Assembly: GCA_017515465.1 (NCBI GenBank)
Contig: JAFWFV010000049.1
Span: forward strand, 38,578-102,577
Origin: Clostridiales bacterium
GTDB lineage: Bacteria > Bacillota > Clostridia > Saccharofermentanales > Saccharofermentanaceae
Direction of reading: 5' to 3'
Length of the DNA: 64,000 nucleotides
Position numbers and translations under genes: made by a program. Numbering within the stretch: position 1 is the stretch's first letter; every line of letters starts with the position of its first letter. Shown in pieces: positions 25,444 to 35,065 of this stretch. The notes under the pieces were generated by a model, which had not been told where the DNA came from, did not search any database, and saw only the letters and a list, made by a program, of their open reading frames with translations.

Positions 25444-26315
25444 GTGCAAACGAACCTAAACTCAGGAGTAAGTCAGCTTCGATCCGTGCTTACAGTATCC
25501 TGGTATACGTAGTAGTAATTTTCTTCTCCATCCTGGCTATTCTCCCTTTCTGGTTCATGTTCATGAACGCTACATGGGATACGCTCAGCATTCAGAGGGG
25601 CATCAAGCTTTGGCCCAACCCCAATTCATTTGAACAGCTGGCCAAGAACTGGAACAACCTGGCTGAGAGATCAACATTCAGCTTCGCTATCGGTTTCAAG
25701 AACTCACTGATCATCTCAGTAGGTTCCACAGCCCTTACGGTTTACTTCTCCGCTCTTACTGCATACGGTCTGTCCGTATACAACTTCAAGGGTAAGAAGA
25801 CCATATTCGCTATCATCGTTGGCGTTATGATGGTTCCTACAGCCGTAAACATCACAGGTTTCTACCGTTTGATGTCCTCAATGGGACTCCTCGGATCAAA
25901 GTGGCCCCTCATCCTCCCGGCAATCGCTGCTCCTTCTACTGTATTCTTTATCAAGCAGTACCTCGAGACATCATTGTCAATGGAGATCATCGAGGCTTCA
26001 AGAATCGATGGTGCAAGCGAATTCTATACATTCAATAGGATCTGTCTCCCCATCATGATCCCGGCACTTGCTACCCAGGGTATCTTCTCCTTCCTCGGAT
26101 CATGGAACAACTTCTTCGCTCCTTCGATCCTCTTGAGCAGATCAGAAGATAAGACACTCCCTTTGATGGTTGCACAGCTCTACGGTGACCGTTACACTGA
26201 CTACGGTATGATCTACATGGGTCTGTCCGCATCAGTTCTCCCGGTTGTTATCGTTTACGCATTCTTGCAGAGATACATCATTTCCGGTGTAGCTGCAGGT
26301 GGTGTCAAGGAGTAA
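25440..26315 (+). CDS. Sugar ABC transporter permease (MalG type)
   Basis: A 291-residue inner-membrane permease with six helices. The EAA motif is MEIIEASRIDGASEFYTFNRICLPIMIPA. It pairs with the enlarged permease upstream to form the channel. Translation starts inside the stop of that gene (ATGA). No ATPase gene follows; instead a terminator ends the unit at 26349. The operon therefore depends on an ATPase encoded elsewhere, most likely the UgpC/MsmK-type one at 62629. Confidence 0.93.
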   Translation: MSANEPKLRSKSASIRAYSILVYVVVIFFSILAILPFWFMFMNATWDTLSIQRGIKLWPNPNSFEQLAKNWNNLAERSTFSFAIGFKNSLIISVGSTALTVYFSALTAYGLSVYNFKGKKTIFAIIVGVMMVPTAVNITGFYRLMSSMGLLGSKWPLILPAIAAPSTVFFIKQYLETSLSMEIIEASRIDGASEFYTFNRICLPIMIPALATQGIFSFLGSWNNFFAPSILLSRSEDKTLPLMVAQLYGDRYTDYGMIYMGLSASVLPVVIVYAFLQRYIISGVAAGGVKE

Positions 26316-26348
26316 TATCCGGAAAACAAACCTTACTTCATGTAAGCA

Positions 26349-26379
26349 AGAGGCTGTCCAAATGGACAGCCTCTTTTTT
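26349..26379 (+). terminator. Rho-independent terminator of the ABC transporter operon
   Basis: GAGGCTGTCC (26350-26359), AAAT loop, GGACAGCCTC (26364-26373), then TTTTTTC. Perfect 10-bp stem, extended by one A-T pair. The beyond-terminator gap to 26481 holds an AT-rich promoter region with a weak TAAAAT box at 26428-26433. Confidence 0.95.
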
Positions 26380-26481
26380 CATTTATATTATTTACAAATA
26401 GGTCAACATAATGTCTCAAAAATAGTGTAAAATAAAAGGGCTTTTTAGTAAAAATAACAACATCAACGGAGGCAATCAATT

Positions 26482-28971
26482 ATGAAATTCGGTCATTTCG
26501 ATGATGCGCGTAAAGAATACGTCATCAATACTCCGAAGACCCCCTATCCCTGGATCAACTATCTGGGCAATCAGGGTTTCTTCTCACTTATTTCCAATAC
26601 GGCTGGCGGTTACAGCTTTTATATGGATGCGAGGCTCAGAAGGATCACACGTTACCGTTACAACAATGTTCCTCTTGATATGGGTGGCCGTTATTTCTAT
26701 ATCAACGATAATGGCACCATCTGGAATCCCGGCTGGTCCTCTGTAAAGACAGAACTCGATGAATATGAGTGCCGTCATGGTATGGGTTACACCATCATCA
26801 CTGGTAAGAAGAACGGACTCAAGGCTGAGGTTACATTCTTCGTTCCCCAGAACTACAGCGGTGAGGTTCAGCAGGTCGTTCTCACAAATGACAGCTCAGA
26901 GGCAAAGGACTTCTCACTCTTCTCAATGGCTGAGTGGTGTCTGTGGGATGCTCAGGACGACTGCACCAACTTCCAGAGGAACTTCTCAACAGGACGTGTT
27001 GAGATCCTTGGTTCCACGATCTATCATGTAACTGAATACAGAGACAGACGTAACCACTATGCTTTCTACACTGTTAACGATACGATCGACGGTTACGACA
27101 CAGACCGTGATGCATTCCTCGGAAGCATCTATAACGGATGGGACAACCCTGAGACTGTCAAGGCAGGCAAGGCTTCCAATTCCTTCGCAGACGGCTGGTC
27201 ACCCATCGCTTCACACTACAAGAAGATCACTCTCGCTCCCGGCGAGACAAAGACTCTCATCTACATCCTCGGCTATGCTGAGAATCCCCAGGACAAGAAG
27301 TTTGCTGACACAAAGCCTGAGGGTCTCCTCACCAGAGAAAAGTGGGTATTGAACCGCGAGAAGGCTGACGCAATGATCGAGAAGTACAATACTCCCGAGA
27401 AGGTAGCTGCAGGTCTCGAAGAGCTCCGCACCACATGGGAGCAGCTCCTCAGCATCTACAAGGTCGATACACCTGATGACAAGGTCAACCGTATGGTCAA
27501 CATCTGGAACCAGTATCAGTGTATGGTTACATTCAACCTCTCACGTTCCGCATCCTACTTCGAGTCAGGTATCGGACGCGGCATGGGCTTCAGAGATTCC
27601 AACCAGGATATCCTCGGATTCGTACATCAGATACCCGACCGTGCCAGAGAGAGGATCATCGACATCGCATCAACACAGATGCCTGACGGCGGATGCTATC
27701 ACCAGTATCAGCCTCTTACAAAGAAGGGTAATTCCGACATCGGCGGCGACTTCTCTGATGACCCGCTGTGGATGATCCTTTCCGTTGCAGCTTATATCAA
27801 GGAAACAGGCGACTGGACGATTCTCGATGAGAACGTTCCTTACGATAATGATGAGTCACTGGCAAAGCCCATGCTGGATCACCTCAAGGTTTCCTTCTAT
27901 CACATCGTTGAGAACCTCGGACCTCACGGACTGCCTCTGGCAATGCGTGCTGACTGGAACGACTGTATCAACCTGTCATGCTTCTCCGATACACCCGGTG
28001 AATCATTCCAGACATACACCAACCCCAAGTTCAAGGCTGAGGGCGGTTATTCCAAGATCGCCGAGTCCGTATTCGTAGCAGCGCTGTTCACATACACAGG
28101 TCCTGCATATGTAGGTATCCTCGAGCATCTGGGCAAGACTGAGGAAGCAGCAAAGGCCCAGGCTGAGATCGACAAGATGAAGAAGAACGTCATGGAGTCC
28201 GCCTTCGACGGTGAGTGGTTCCTGAGAGCTTACGATGCAAACGGCGAGAAGATGGGTTCACATGAGTGTGAGGAAGGTAAGATCTTCATCGAACCTCAGG
28301 GCTTCGCAGTTATGTCTGAGATCGGTAAGGACGTTGGAGCTGACATCAAGACTCTGAACTCCATCGACAAGTACCTTAACTGTGAGTTCGGTCTCGTTCT
28401 CAACAACCCTGCCTACACAAAGTACTACATCCAGTATGGTGAGATCTCCACATATCCGGGCGGATACAAGGAGAACGCAGGTATCTTCACACATAACAAT
28501 GCATGGATCATCTGTGCCGAGGCTTATGCCGGCAGAGGCGAGAAGGCTTTCGAGTATTATTCCAAGATCGCTCCCGCCTTCACAGAGGAGACATCCGACA
28601 TCCACAAGACAGAGCCTTACGTTTACGGTCAGATGATCGGCGGTAAGGATGCCAAGAACTTCGGTCAGGGCAAGAACTCATGGCTGACAGGTACAGCTGC
28701 ATGGAACATGGTAGCCATCTCCCAGTACATCCTGGGCATCAAGCCTGAGTTTGACGGTCTGAGAGTTGATCCTTCCATCCCTGCTGCATGGGACGGATTC
28801 AAGGCATCACGTCAGTTCAGAGGCGATACATACGAGATCGAAGTCAAGAACCCCGGTCACGTTAACAAGGGCGTTAAGTCTCTTACAGTTGACGGCAAGG
28901 CAATTGACGGCTGCATCGTACCCGTTGCAGGCGACGGCGCTACACACAAGGTAGAAGTGGTACTCGGTTGA
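26482..28971 (+). CDS. Cellobiose phosphorylase (GH94)
   Basis: An 829-residue cytoplasmic enzyme that splits cellobiose with phosphate to glucose 1-phosphate and glucose, saving ATP. The sequence follows known clostridial cellobiose phosphorylases nearly throughout as I remember them: MKFGHFDD start, [29 protein letters not shown], the [10 protein letters not shown] stretch, then the (alpha/alpha)6 barrel with [31 protein letters not shown], and the catalytic general-acid Asp491 in RADWNDC. The C-terminus has [13 protein letters not shown] for phosphate/sugar binding. It has its own promoter region and terminator. The ABC transporter upstream and cellodextrin phosphorylase downstream complete the pathway. 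Confidence 0.95.
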   Translation: MKFGHFDDARKEYVINTPKTPYPWINYLGNQGFFSLISNTAGGYSFYMDARLRRITRYRYNNVPLDMGGRYFYINDNGTIWNPGWSSVKTELDEYECRHGMGYTIITGKKNGLKAEVTFFVPQNYSGEVQQVVLTNDSSEAKDFSLFSMAEWCLWDAQDDCTNFQRNFSTGRVEILGSTIYHVTEYRDRRNHYAFYTVNDTIDGYDTDRDAFLGSIYNGWDNPETVKAGKASNSFADGWSPIASHYKKITLAPGETKTLIYILGYAENPQDKKFADTKPEGLLTREKWVLNREKADAMIEKYNTPEKVAAGLEELRTTWEQLLSIYKVDTPDDKVNRMVNIWNQYQCMVTFNLSRSASYFESGIGRGMGFRDSNQDILGFVHQIPDRARERIIDIASTQMPDGGCYHQYQPLTKKGNSDIGGDFSDDPLWMILSVAAYIKETGDWTILDENVPYDNDESLAKPMLDHLKVSFYHIVENLGPHGLPLAMRADWNDCINLSCFSDTPGESFQTYTNPKFKAEGGYSKIAESVFVAALFTYTGPAYVGILEHLGKTEEAAKAQAEIDKMKKNVMESAFDGEWFLRAYDANGEKMGSHECEEGKIFIEPQGFAVMSEIGKDVGADIKTLNSIDKYLNCEFGLVLNNPAYTKYYIQYGEISTYPGGYKENAGIFTHNNAWIICAEAYAGRGEKAFEYYSKIAPAFTEETSDIHKTEPYVYGQMIGGKDAKNFGQGKNSWLTGTAAWNMVAISQYILGIKPEFDGLRVDPSIPAAWDGFKASRQFRGDTYEIEVKNPGHVNKGVKSLTVDGKAIDGCIVPVAGDGATHKVEVVLG

Positions 28972-28991
28972 TATTAAATACAAAAAGCATA

Positions 28992-29023
28992 TAGAGGCTG
29001 TCTCATATATGAGGCAGCCTCTA
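28992..29023 (+). terminator. Terminator of the cellobiose phosphorylase gene
   Basis: TAGAGGCTGTCTCA (28992-29005), TATA loop, and its complement (29010-29023) with one T-G pair, then TCTATTTATCTT. The stem shares the AGAGGCTGTC core with the terminator at 26349. Confidence 0.85.
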
Positions 29024-29065
29024 TCTATTTATCTTGCATACAGGTATTCCGCTTGCATTAATCGA

Positions 29066-29085
29066 TCAAAGAATATAATCTTTGA
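29066..29085 (+). promoter_or_regulatory. Promoter with palindrome over the -10 (esterase gene)
   Basis: TATAAT (29074-29079) lies inside TCAAAGA-ATATAA-TCTTTGA, a perfect 7-bp-arm palindrome at 29066-29085. TTGCAT at 29053-29058 is a possible -35 but at 15 bases spacing. A repressor site over the -10 is plausible. Confidence 0.5.
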
Positions 29086-29117
29086 ATATTCATGACCGGA
29101 ATTAAGGAGAGTATTCT

Positions 29118-31553
29118 ATGAGCAAACTATCAGGTAAAAAGAAGATAATCATTTATTCGATAATAGGTGCTGCTGTTGTCGCTGTTATTGGATTGACCTT
29201 ATTTTTTGCCTTAAACGGCAAAAAGAAAGACCCGGAATACATCTACGGGACATACGAATACTGTTCGACCTACAGCAATGAGATCATAAAAGACAGCTAC
29301 CGTTATTCAGATGACTGGTTCAGTGAAAAGCCCTCCGTCCAGAATGACGAGCTGGCATTGCTGTCAATGCAGCTTACGGCATCGGTAATAAACGACGACT
29401 CTTCCGGTTCAGGAGCCAGGTTCCTTGCTGATCTGGGTTTTGAGCAGACAGGCTTTGTCGGATTCGATAAGGATGATCCGTATAACATCAGCTACATGTG
29501 GGGAAAGAAAGAGATAGACGGACAGACTGTCATGGCCGTAGTCCTTCAGAGCTATTCCCTGGACAGCGGAGTAAAGGAAATGGCATGGAAGCAGAACTTT
29601 ACCGTTAACGGCCCCGAAGCCGGCAGTGAGTTCTATTCATATTCCCTGGGCGCAGACAGGATGGTCGAGTCCGTGACCGGGATCGCAGGAAGCGGAAACG
29701 TAAAATACTGGATCATGGGTCAGAGCAGGGGCGGAGCCTATTCCAACGTACTGGCTGCCAGGCTGTTGGATCAGGCGGGAGTATCTGCAAAGAGGATCTA
29801 TGCATATACGTTTGAAGCACCCAATACGGTGGAACAGTCTGCGGTTCCGGATAATGAGTCCAGGTATGACTTCATACATAATTACATATGTGACGATGAT
29901 ATCGTTACGGCAGTCCCCATGTGGGGCATGACGCGTTACGGGGTTACCCACCTGCTCAATACTCCTGAAAACGAGGCAGCACTTCCCGGGGAACTCCTGC
30001 TGACCGGAAGTCCGGTATATGGAGAAACCCAAAGCACAGGGTACGGAACATACGGAAAGCCCTTTGTAGATAAGATAATAAACCGTTTCACGGAGGTGAT
30101 CCCTGACCGTGCATCCTATTCCGAGGATCATAGTGTTCAGATAACTAAGGCTTCAGGTGAAACTGTTACCGTCAGCTACAATTATCAGGACATGTTCACA
30201 AAACTCATGGGAACGATCTTCAAGGAGCAGGAAGAGGAGGAGGATCCTGAAATAGGGACCAGAGGAGCTGCTGATGTAGTTCTCGATAACATGCCGAGCC
30301 TGTACGATGTGATCAGTGATGCCTATTACGGATGCATCAATGACGATGATGCAAGTTATCTGTCGGCGGCAAATTCCATATGCAGCATCATGGCTCCGGA
30401 AGGAATCGAGCTTCCCTTTAACAGAGATGAGATCTATGCCCTCTTAAAGCTGGCAGGTCCTCTCCTGATCGACACATCAGTGGAGATGCCTGCCGAAGGA
30501 CTCGACGAATATAATTTTTCATCGTTCGTAGCTCCGGCCTTGAAGCTTTTTGCCGAGGCGAAGACATTTACGCTTTCTCATCAGTTCGATACCACCATCG
30601 CGAGGCTCAGGATACTGGCAGGAAATGAAAAGATCCCGTCAATGGATATACCGGTCACATCTCCTGCAGCAGGCGATCCCGTCAGCCTTCTGCCGGATTC
30701 CCTGAATGCCTCGGAGATCATTTCTTCTTCAGCGGACGCAGGAGGCAGAAAGTGGATGACGGCCGATGCAAATTGGGCAACGGATGATACTGAGCTCAAG
30801 GACAATAAAGTTTATTATCTGAACCTGTCGCTGAAGATAGCAGGCCACAGATTTGAGGACGGATTCGATCTCACCCTGGGAGGGCAGAGATCCATGGACC
30901 CGGTAGAAGTCAGGTATGAGGACGGTTTCTTTATTGCCTCCGGAACGTGGAGATTCGTTATCGGACAGCCTGCTGATGTATCTGTATCTTTCGATACGGC
31001 AGGTTATGGTAAGGCGCCCGATCCCGTAACTGTTCCTGAAGGAACGGCTTTGAAGTATGAGATGGATGCACCCATCCCCGATGACAGCGTATCAGATGAT
31101 ATTACTTACAGGTTTACGGAATGGACTGACGGCAGCGGCAGAACATGGGAGGAAGTAACTGCTTCGGGTGATACCGTCCTCACGGCAGGATGGGAGAGAC
31201 TGATCAGCAACGTCAGTGTCGATTTCGTGCTCCCTCAGGCAGGCGGCGTGATGGAACAGCCTGTTATCCCCGGTGATGCATTATACCGGTTCGGTTCTCT
31301 CATGCTGATGGATGAATCATATAATGAAGTTGATACGGTCGAGTCAGGCAAGACATACTGGCTGTCTATAGAACTCAGTATGCCCGAAGGCTGCGGAGTA
31401 ATATACGATCCGGAGGATGAATACAGGAACTACACGGGAAGCTATACGATCAACGGCGAGGTTATGGAATCGGATTACGAAGGGACCATGAACGCGTCAT
31501 ATAATGAGGAAGATTCACGCATCACAATTGATTACAAATTTACAGTAGAATAA
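29118..31553 (+). CDS. Membrane-anchored lipase/esterase-like protein
   Basis: An 811-residue extracytoplasmic protein. One N-terminal membrane helix (IIIYSIIGAAVVAVIGLTLFF) after a KKK stretch anchors it. Residues about 50-300 look like an alpha/beta-hydrolase of the class-3 lipase type: an FVGFDKDDPYNISY region, then WIMGQSRGGAYSNVLAARL with nucleophile Ser203 in GQSRGG, then FEAPNTVE and NYICDDDIVTAVP, which may supply the Asp. C-terminal parts are beta-rich, with one repeat-like TFTEWTDG-type segment resembling InlB B-repeats (FTEWTDGSGRTW). It lies between the two GH94 genes, so it might de-esterify incoming oligosaccharides, but substrate is unknown. Confidence 0.65.
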   Translation: MSKLSGKKKIIIYSIIGAAVVAVIGLTLFFALNGKKKDPEYIYGTYEYCSTYSNEIIKDSYRYSDDWFSEKPSVQNDELALLSMQLTASVINDDSSGSGARFLADLGFEQTGFVGFDKDDPYNISYMWGKKEIDGQTVMAVVLQSYSLDSGVKEMAWKQNFTVNGPEAGSEFYSYSLGADRMVESVTGIAGSGNVKYWIMGQSRGGAYSNVLAARLLDQAGVSAKRIYAYTFEAPNTVEQSAVPDNESRYDFIHNYICDDDIVTAVPMWGMTRYGVTHLLNTPENEAALPGELLLTGSPVYGETQSTGYGTYGKPFVDKIINRFTEVIPDRASYSEDHSVQITKASGETVTVSYNYQDMFTKLMGTIFKEQEEEEDPEIGTRGAADVVLDNMPSLYDVISDAYYGCINDDDASYLSAANSICSIMAPEGIELPFNRDEIYALLKLAGPLLIDTSVEMPAEGLDEYNFSSFVAPALKLFAEAKTFTLSHQFDTTIARLRILAGNEKIPSMDIPVTSPAAGDPVSLLPDSLNASEIISSSADAGGRKWMTADANWATDDTELKDNKVYYLNLSLKIAGHRFEDGFDLTLGGQRSMDPVEVRYEDGFFIASGTWRFVIGQPADVSVSFDTAGYGKAPDPVTVPEGTALKYEMDAPIPDDSVSDDITYRFTEWTDGSGRTWEEVTASGDTVLTAGWERLISNVSVDFVLPQAGGVMEQPVIPGDALYRFGSLMLMDESYNEVDTVESGKTYWLSIELSMPEGCGVIYDPEDEYRNYTGSYTINGEVMESDYEGTMNASYNEEDSRITIDYKFTVE

Positions 31554-31612
31554 ATCTTTCATTTATAAGATAATCTTGTTAACGTTTCTTTATTATTAGG
31601 AGGTATCCCCAC

Positions 31613-34612
31613 ATGATCATCAGAAGTGAGCTTGCCAGAGGGCAGAAGGTCAGCGCAAAGGATTATCTGGTATCCCGTTTTCCCGGTCAGGAGATCAGGG
31701 GCGGAGTATCAGCACAGTATGTTAACCTTGACGGTAATACTGCAGTAGTCGGAGTATCAGGACTCGACTACGATTCACCTTTCATCACTGTCCTTTTGGA
31801 TAACGAAAAACTGGCATCTTTCTGGCAGGGACTTATCCCGGGCAAGGATGTTCTCATCACCGTTGACGGCGGTATCAAGGCATATGCTGCAGGTGAGGGT
31901 GAGATCGACGTTCCTGACAATGTCAGGCAGGTCATTACTGATGAGATCGCCTCATCAAAGTACTGGGGAGGCATCCTCAACGAGAAGGGTGAGCTGATCG
32001 CAGATCCCGCATCTCCCATCCCCGGACCTCACTACTATACAAATATGCTCATCGGCAACAGGATGGGATATAGAAAGCCCCTGCAGAGCACACCTAAGAG
32101 TGCCGTAAATGCACTGGGCGGCGGATGCTTCAGATCACACGCTGACACTCAGGTCCTGGCAACCAGATGGGACTATCTCCCTGAGGAGAATGGTTTCCCT
32201 GCCAACAGACAGTTCTATCTCACAGAGAACGGCAAGCAGATCTTCTATTCAGGAAATGCAAAGGCAGAGGGACTGAAGAGCATCAGGACGATCCACTCCC
32301 AGAACAGGACCATCATAGAGTATGAGCTGGAGGACGGACTTAAGATAAGGAGGACGATCTTTATCGTTCCCCAGCATGAGGGTCTGCCCCTGGCCATCGA
32401 GGCTCAGAAGATCGATATCGAGAATACGGGCTCAGCAGACAGGAACCTGAGGATCGTCTATACCGGCATGTTCGGTACGACTGCTCCCCACGCTCTCAGA
32501 GAGGACGTTATCTTTACGACAGTAATCACACAGAGCGAAGTATTCTTTGACGAGAACGATGCGCTCCTGGCCATCGGATTCAACCCCAACCCCAAGTGGC
32601 AGAAGGGCAATATCAGATACAACGTTCTCATCGTTCACGAGGACGGAGAAGTTAAGATGCCTTCAGAGTATTGCGCCAGATACGGTGACTTTGTAGGTTC
32701 AGGCAGCATAGAAAAGCCTGAGTTCATCTCCCATCTGGCCAACAAGCCTTCACGTAAGGGTCCCGGATTCTTTGCACTGGCAACGGAGTTCACGGTAAAG
32801 GCCGGTTCGTCCGTAAGGGCTGACGACCTCACATGTCTGTCATCTGACGCTGTAAATGATGATTTCGAGTTCGATGTAACGATGAAGGAAGAACTCGCCA
32901 GAGTCATCGAGAGATATAAGAACATCAATGCCATCGAGGAAGACCTGGCAAGCGTAATAGATTTTGCAAAGAACTATTCCGGATACATGCAGATCGAGCA
33001 CGAGGACAAGGACTTCGAGGCATACGTTAACAACAACCTGCCTTTCCAGGTGTTCTATCAGACATTCGTTTCCAGATCCCTCGACTGGACCCAGAAGGGT
33101 TACAGGGAGATCGGTTTCCGTGAGATCCAGGACATCTTCGCATCCATGTATTACATGGCAGGCATGAACCAGACAGATTTCGTCAAGAAGCTCCTCAGGG
33201 AGTGGAGTGAGAACGTATTCGAGGAAGGATATGCCAACCACAACTTCTACTGGGTAGGTAAAGAACCCGGCTGGTGGTCAGACGATGCACTGTGGCTCCT
33301 GCAGGCATTAGACAGATATGTAGGCCTCACGGGCGATTACGATTTCCTCAATGAGCAGTTCAAGATCGCCGGCACAGGCACGGTTGAGATCAGAGAGGGC
33401 AGAGCTCCCGGTGAGGATGACGGATCCAGGACCAGGACACTTCTGGAGACCATCAAGGCTATAATCACATATTCAGCAAGGATCTCCGTCGGCAAGCACG
33501 GCATCCCTCTCATCGACAGGGCAGACTGGAATGACTGCCTGAGAGTAGATCCTGACTGTATAAGCGGCGCTGACAAGATCAAGGCATACAAGGAACAGCT
33601 GGCAAAGTCCGGCAAGGCCTACGGCGAGGTTCCTTTCGAATCAGAATATTCAGAGTCCGTAATGAACGGCTTCCTTCTGAAGGTTGCAGTAGATGCCGCC
33701 ATCGGCATGTTCAAGCACTTCGGTGATGATCAGTACGTAGCAGAACTCACAAAGCTGTCTGCAGATCTTAAGAAGGAACTCAACGACTACGCATGGAAGA
33801 ACGACTTCTTCGCACGTGTGCTCTTTAACCGTTCTGACAAGCCTGAACTCGAATACCTCGGCGCAGCAGGCGATAACCTCCAGGTGGAGGATGCTCCCGG
33901 ATCTTACTTCCTCAACGCATTCTCATGGTCACTGCTGGCTGATTGTGCCAATGAGTCACAGATCACATCAATGCTCGATTCCATGGATAACTATCTGAAG
34001 TCACCTTACGGCTACAGACTCTGTTCAACAGTTGATTATCCCAAGATCGCACCCAAGATCGACGTTGCTCTCTACTATCCCGGAGACCGTGAGAACGGCG
34101 GCGTATTCAAGCATGCAAACATGATGGCTGCAGCTGCTATGCTCAAGGCATCCAAGAGCGTTGCTGATGTCAAGCTGGCTGAGAGACTGGCTGATACCGC
34201 ATACTGGATCATTGACAGGATCCTGCCTTTCCGCACGCTTCAGTCACCCTTCACCACATGCGGCAACCCCAGGTGGTGTACACAGTACAACAACAGCGAT
34301 TCAGGCGAGAATATCGGACCTACGCTCTCCGGTACTTCCACATGGCTCCTGCTGTGCCTGTTCTCCTGCTTCGGCATCCAGCCTACGGCAGATGCTCTCA
34401 TCGTAGAGCCGCTCCTGCGTAAGAACGAGACTTCCATGAAGGTAAGGCTCCAGGCAGTCGGCGCAGTATACGAACTGGAGATCACAAAGCCCGAAGGCTT
34501 TAAGAGAACTGCAGAAGGCGTTACCGTCATCTGTGACGGCAGCAAGGTCGAGGGAACAGCAGTGCCCGTATTTACAGACGGCAAGATCCATAAGGTGGAG
34601 GTCAAGTTCTGA
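31613..34612 (+). CDS. Cellodextrin phosphorylase (GH94)
   Basis: A 999-residue cytoplasmic enzyme that removes glucosyl units from cellotriose and longer chains as glucose 1-phosphate. It matches the long clostridial cellodextrin phosphorylases as I recall them: PGPHYYTNMLIGNRMGY, ALGGGCFRSHADTQVLATRWD, EENGFPANRQFYL, GYREIGFREIQDIFASMYY, NHNFYWVGKEPGWWSDD, the catalytic Asp638 in IDRADWNDC, GDRENGGVFKHANMMAAAA and CTQYNNSDSGENIGPTLSGT. It is much longer than the cellobiose enzyme upstream, fitting the different chain specificity. AGGAGG precedes the ATG. The bcp gene starts on its stop codon (1-base overlap), linking the two in one transcript. Confidence 0.93.
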   Translation: MIIRSELARGQKVSAKDYLVSRFPGQEIRGGVSAQYVNLDGNTAVVGVSGLDYDSPFITVLLDNEKLASFWQGLIPGKDVLITVDGGIKAYAAGEGEIDVPDNVRQVITDEIASSKYWGGILNEKGELIADPASPIPGPHYYTNMLIGNRMGYRKPLQSTPKSAVNALGGGCFRSHADTQVLATRWDYLPEENGFPANRQFYLTENGKQIFYSGNAKAEGLKSIRTIHSQNRTIIEYELEDGLKIRRTIFIVPQHEGLPLAIEAQKIDIENTGSADRNLRIVYTGMFGTTAPHALREDVIFTTVITQSEVFFDENDALLAIGFNPNPKWQKGNIRYNVLIVHEDGEVKMPSEYCARYGDFVGSGSIEKPEFISHLANKPSRKGPGFFALATEFTVKAGSSVRADDLTCLSSDAVNDDFEFDVTMKEELARVIERYKNINAIEEDLASVIDFAKNYSGYMQIEHEDKDFEAYVNNNLPFQVFYQTFVSRSLDWTQKGYREIGFREIQDIFASMYYMAGMNQTDFVKKLLREWSENVFEEGYANHNFYWVGKEPGWWSDDALWLLQALDRYVGLTGDYDFLNEQFKIAGTGTVEIREGRAPGEDDGSRTRTLLETIKAIITYSARISVGKHGIPLIDRADWNDCLRVDPDCISGADKIKAYKEQLAKSGKAYGEVPFESEYSESVMNGFLLKVAVDAAIGMFKHFGDDQYVAELTKLSADLKKELNDYAWKNDFFARVLFNRSDKPELEYLGAAGDNLQVEDAPGSYFLNAFSWSLLADCANESQITSMLDSMDNYLKSPYGYRLCSTVDYPKIAPKIDVALYYPGDRENGGVFKHANMMAAAAMLKASKSVADVKLAERLADTAYWIIDRILPFRTLQSPFTTCGNPRWCTQYNNSDSGENIGPTLSGTSTWLLLCLFSCFGIQPTADALIVEPLLRKNETSMKVRLQAVGAVYELEITKPEGFKRTAEGVTVICDGSKVEGTAVPVFTDGKIHKVEVKF

Positions 34613-35064
34613 TGATCCCCGTCGGAACCAAGGCTCCCGATTTTACATTACCCGACCAGAACGGCGGGATGGTTACGTTAAGTAACTATCTCGGCAGCAA
34701 GGTCGTGCTGTATTTTTATCCCAAGGACATGACTTCAGGCTGCACAAAGCAGGCCTGCGGTTTCGGGGAACTCTACCCATCCTTCACGGAGAAGGGGGCA
34801 GTGGTGATCGGTGTGTCACGTGACTCCGTTGCATCACACAAGAGATTCGAAGAAAAGTTCAACCTTCCCTTTACTCTCCTGTCAGATCCTGACAAGAGCG
34901 TTCACATGCTCTACGATGTATGGAAGGAAAAGAAGAACTACGGCAAGGTCTCGATGGGCGTCGTGAGGACTACTTATCTGATCGACGAAAAAGGATACAT
35001 CATCCGAGCCAATGACAAGGTCAAGGCGGCTGAAGATCCTGCCAAGGTATTAGAGGTGATCTGA
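34612..35064 (+). CDS. bcp: Thioredoxin-dependent thiol peroxidase (Bcp/PrxQ)
   Basis: A 150-residue peroxiredoxin. FTLPDQNGGMVTL and YFYPKDMTSGCTKQACGF are family signatures. Cys45 of SGCTKQAC is the peroxidatic residue and Cys50 the resolving one, the PrxQ arrangement. It reduces hydrogen and organic peroxides with thioredoxin, which the trxB product at 6168 could regenerate. It follows the cellodextrin phosphorylase gene without a gap and hprK follows one base later. Confidence 0.93.
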   Translation: MIPVGTKAPDFTLPDQNGGMVTLSNYLGSKVVLYFYPKDMTSGCTKQACGFGELYPSFTEKGAVVIGVSRDSVASHKRFEEKFNLPFTLLSDPDKSVHMLYDVWKEKKNYGKVSMGVVRTTYLIDEKGYIIRANDKVKAAEDPAKVLEVI

Positions 35065-35065
35065 T

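Noticed and set aside
31570..31600. Catabolite-response element upstream of cellodextrin phosphorylase (TGTTAACGTTTC)
   Set aside because: Only half of the consensus is met, with no matching second half, so it is too weak to list.
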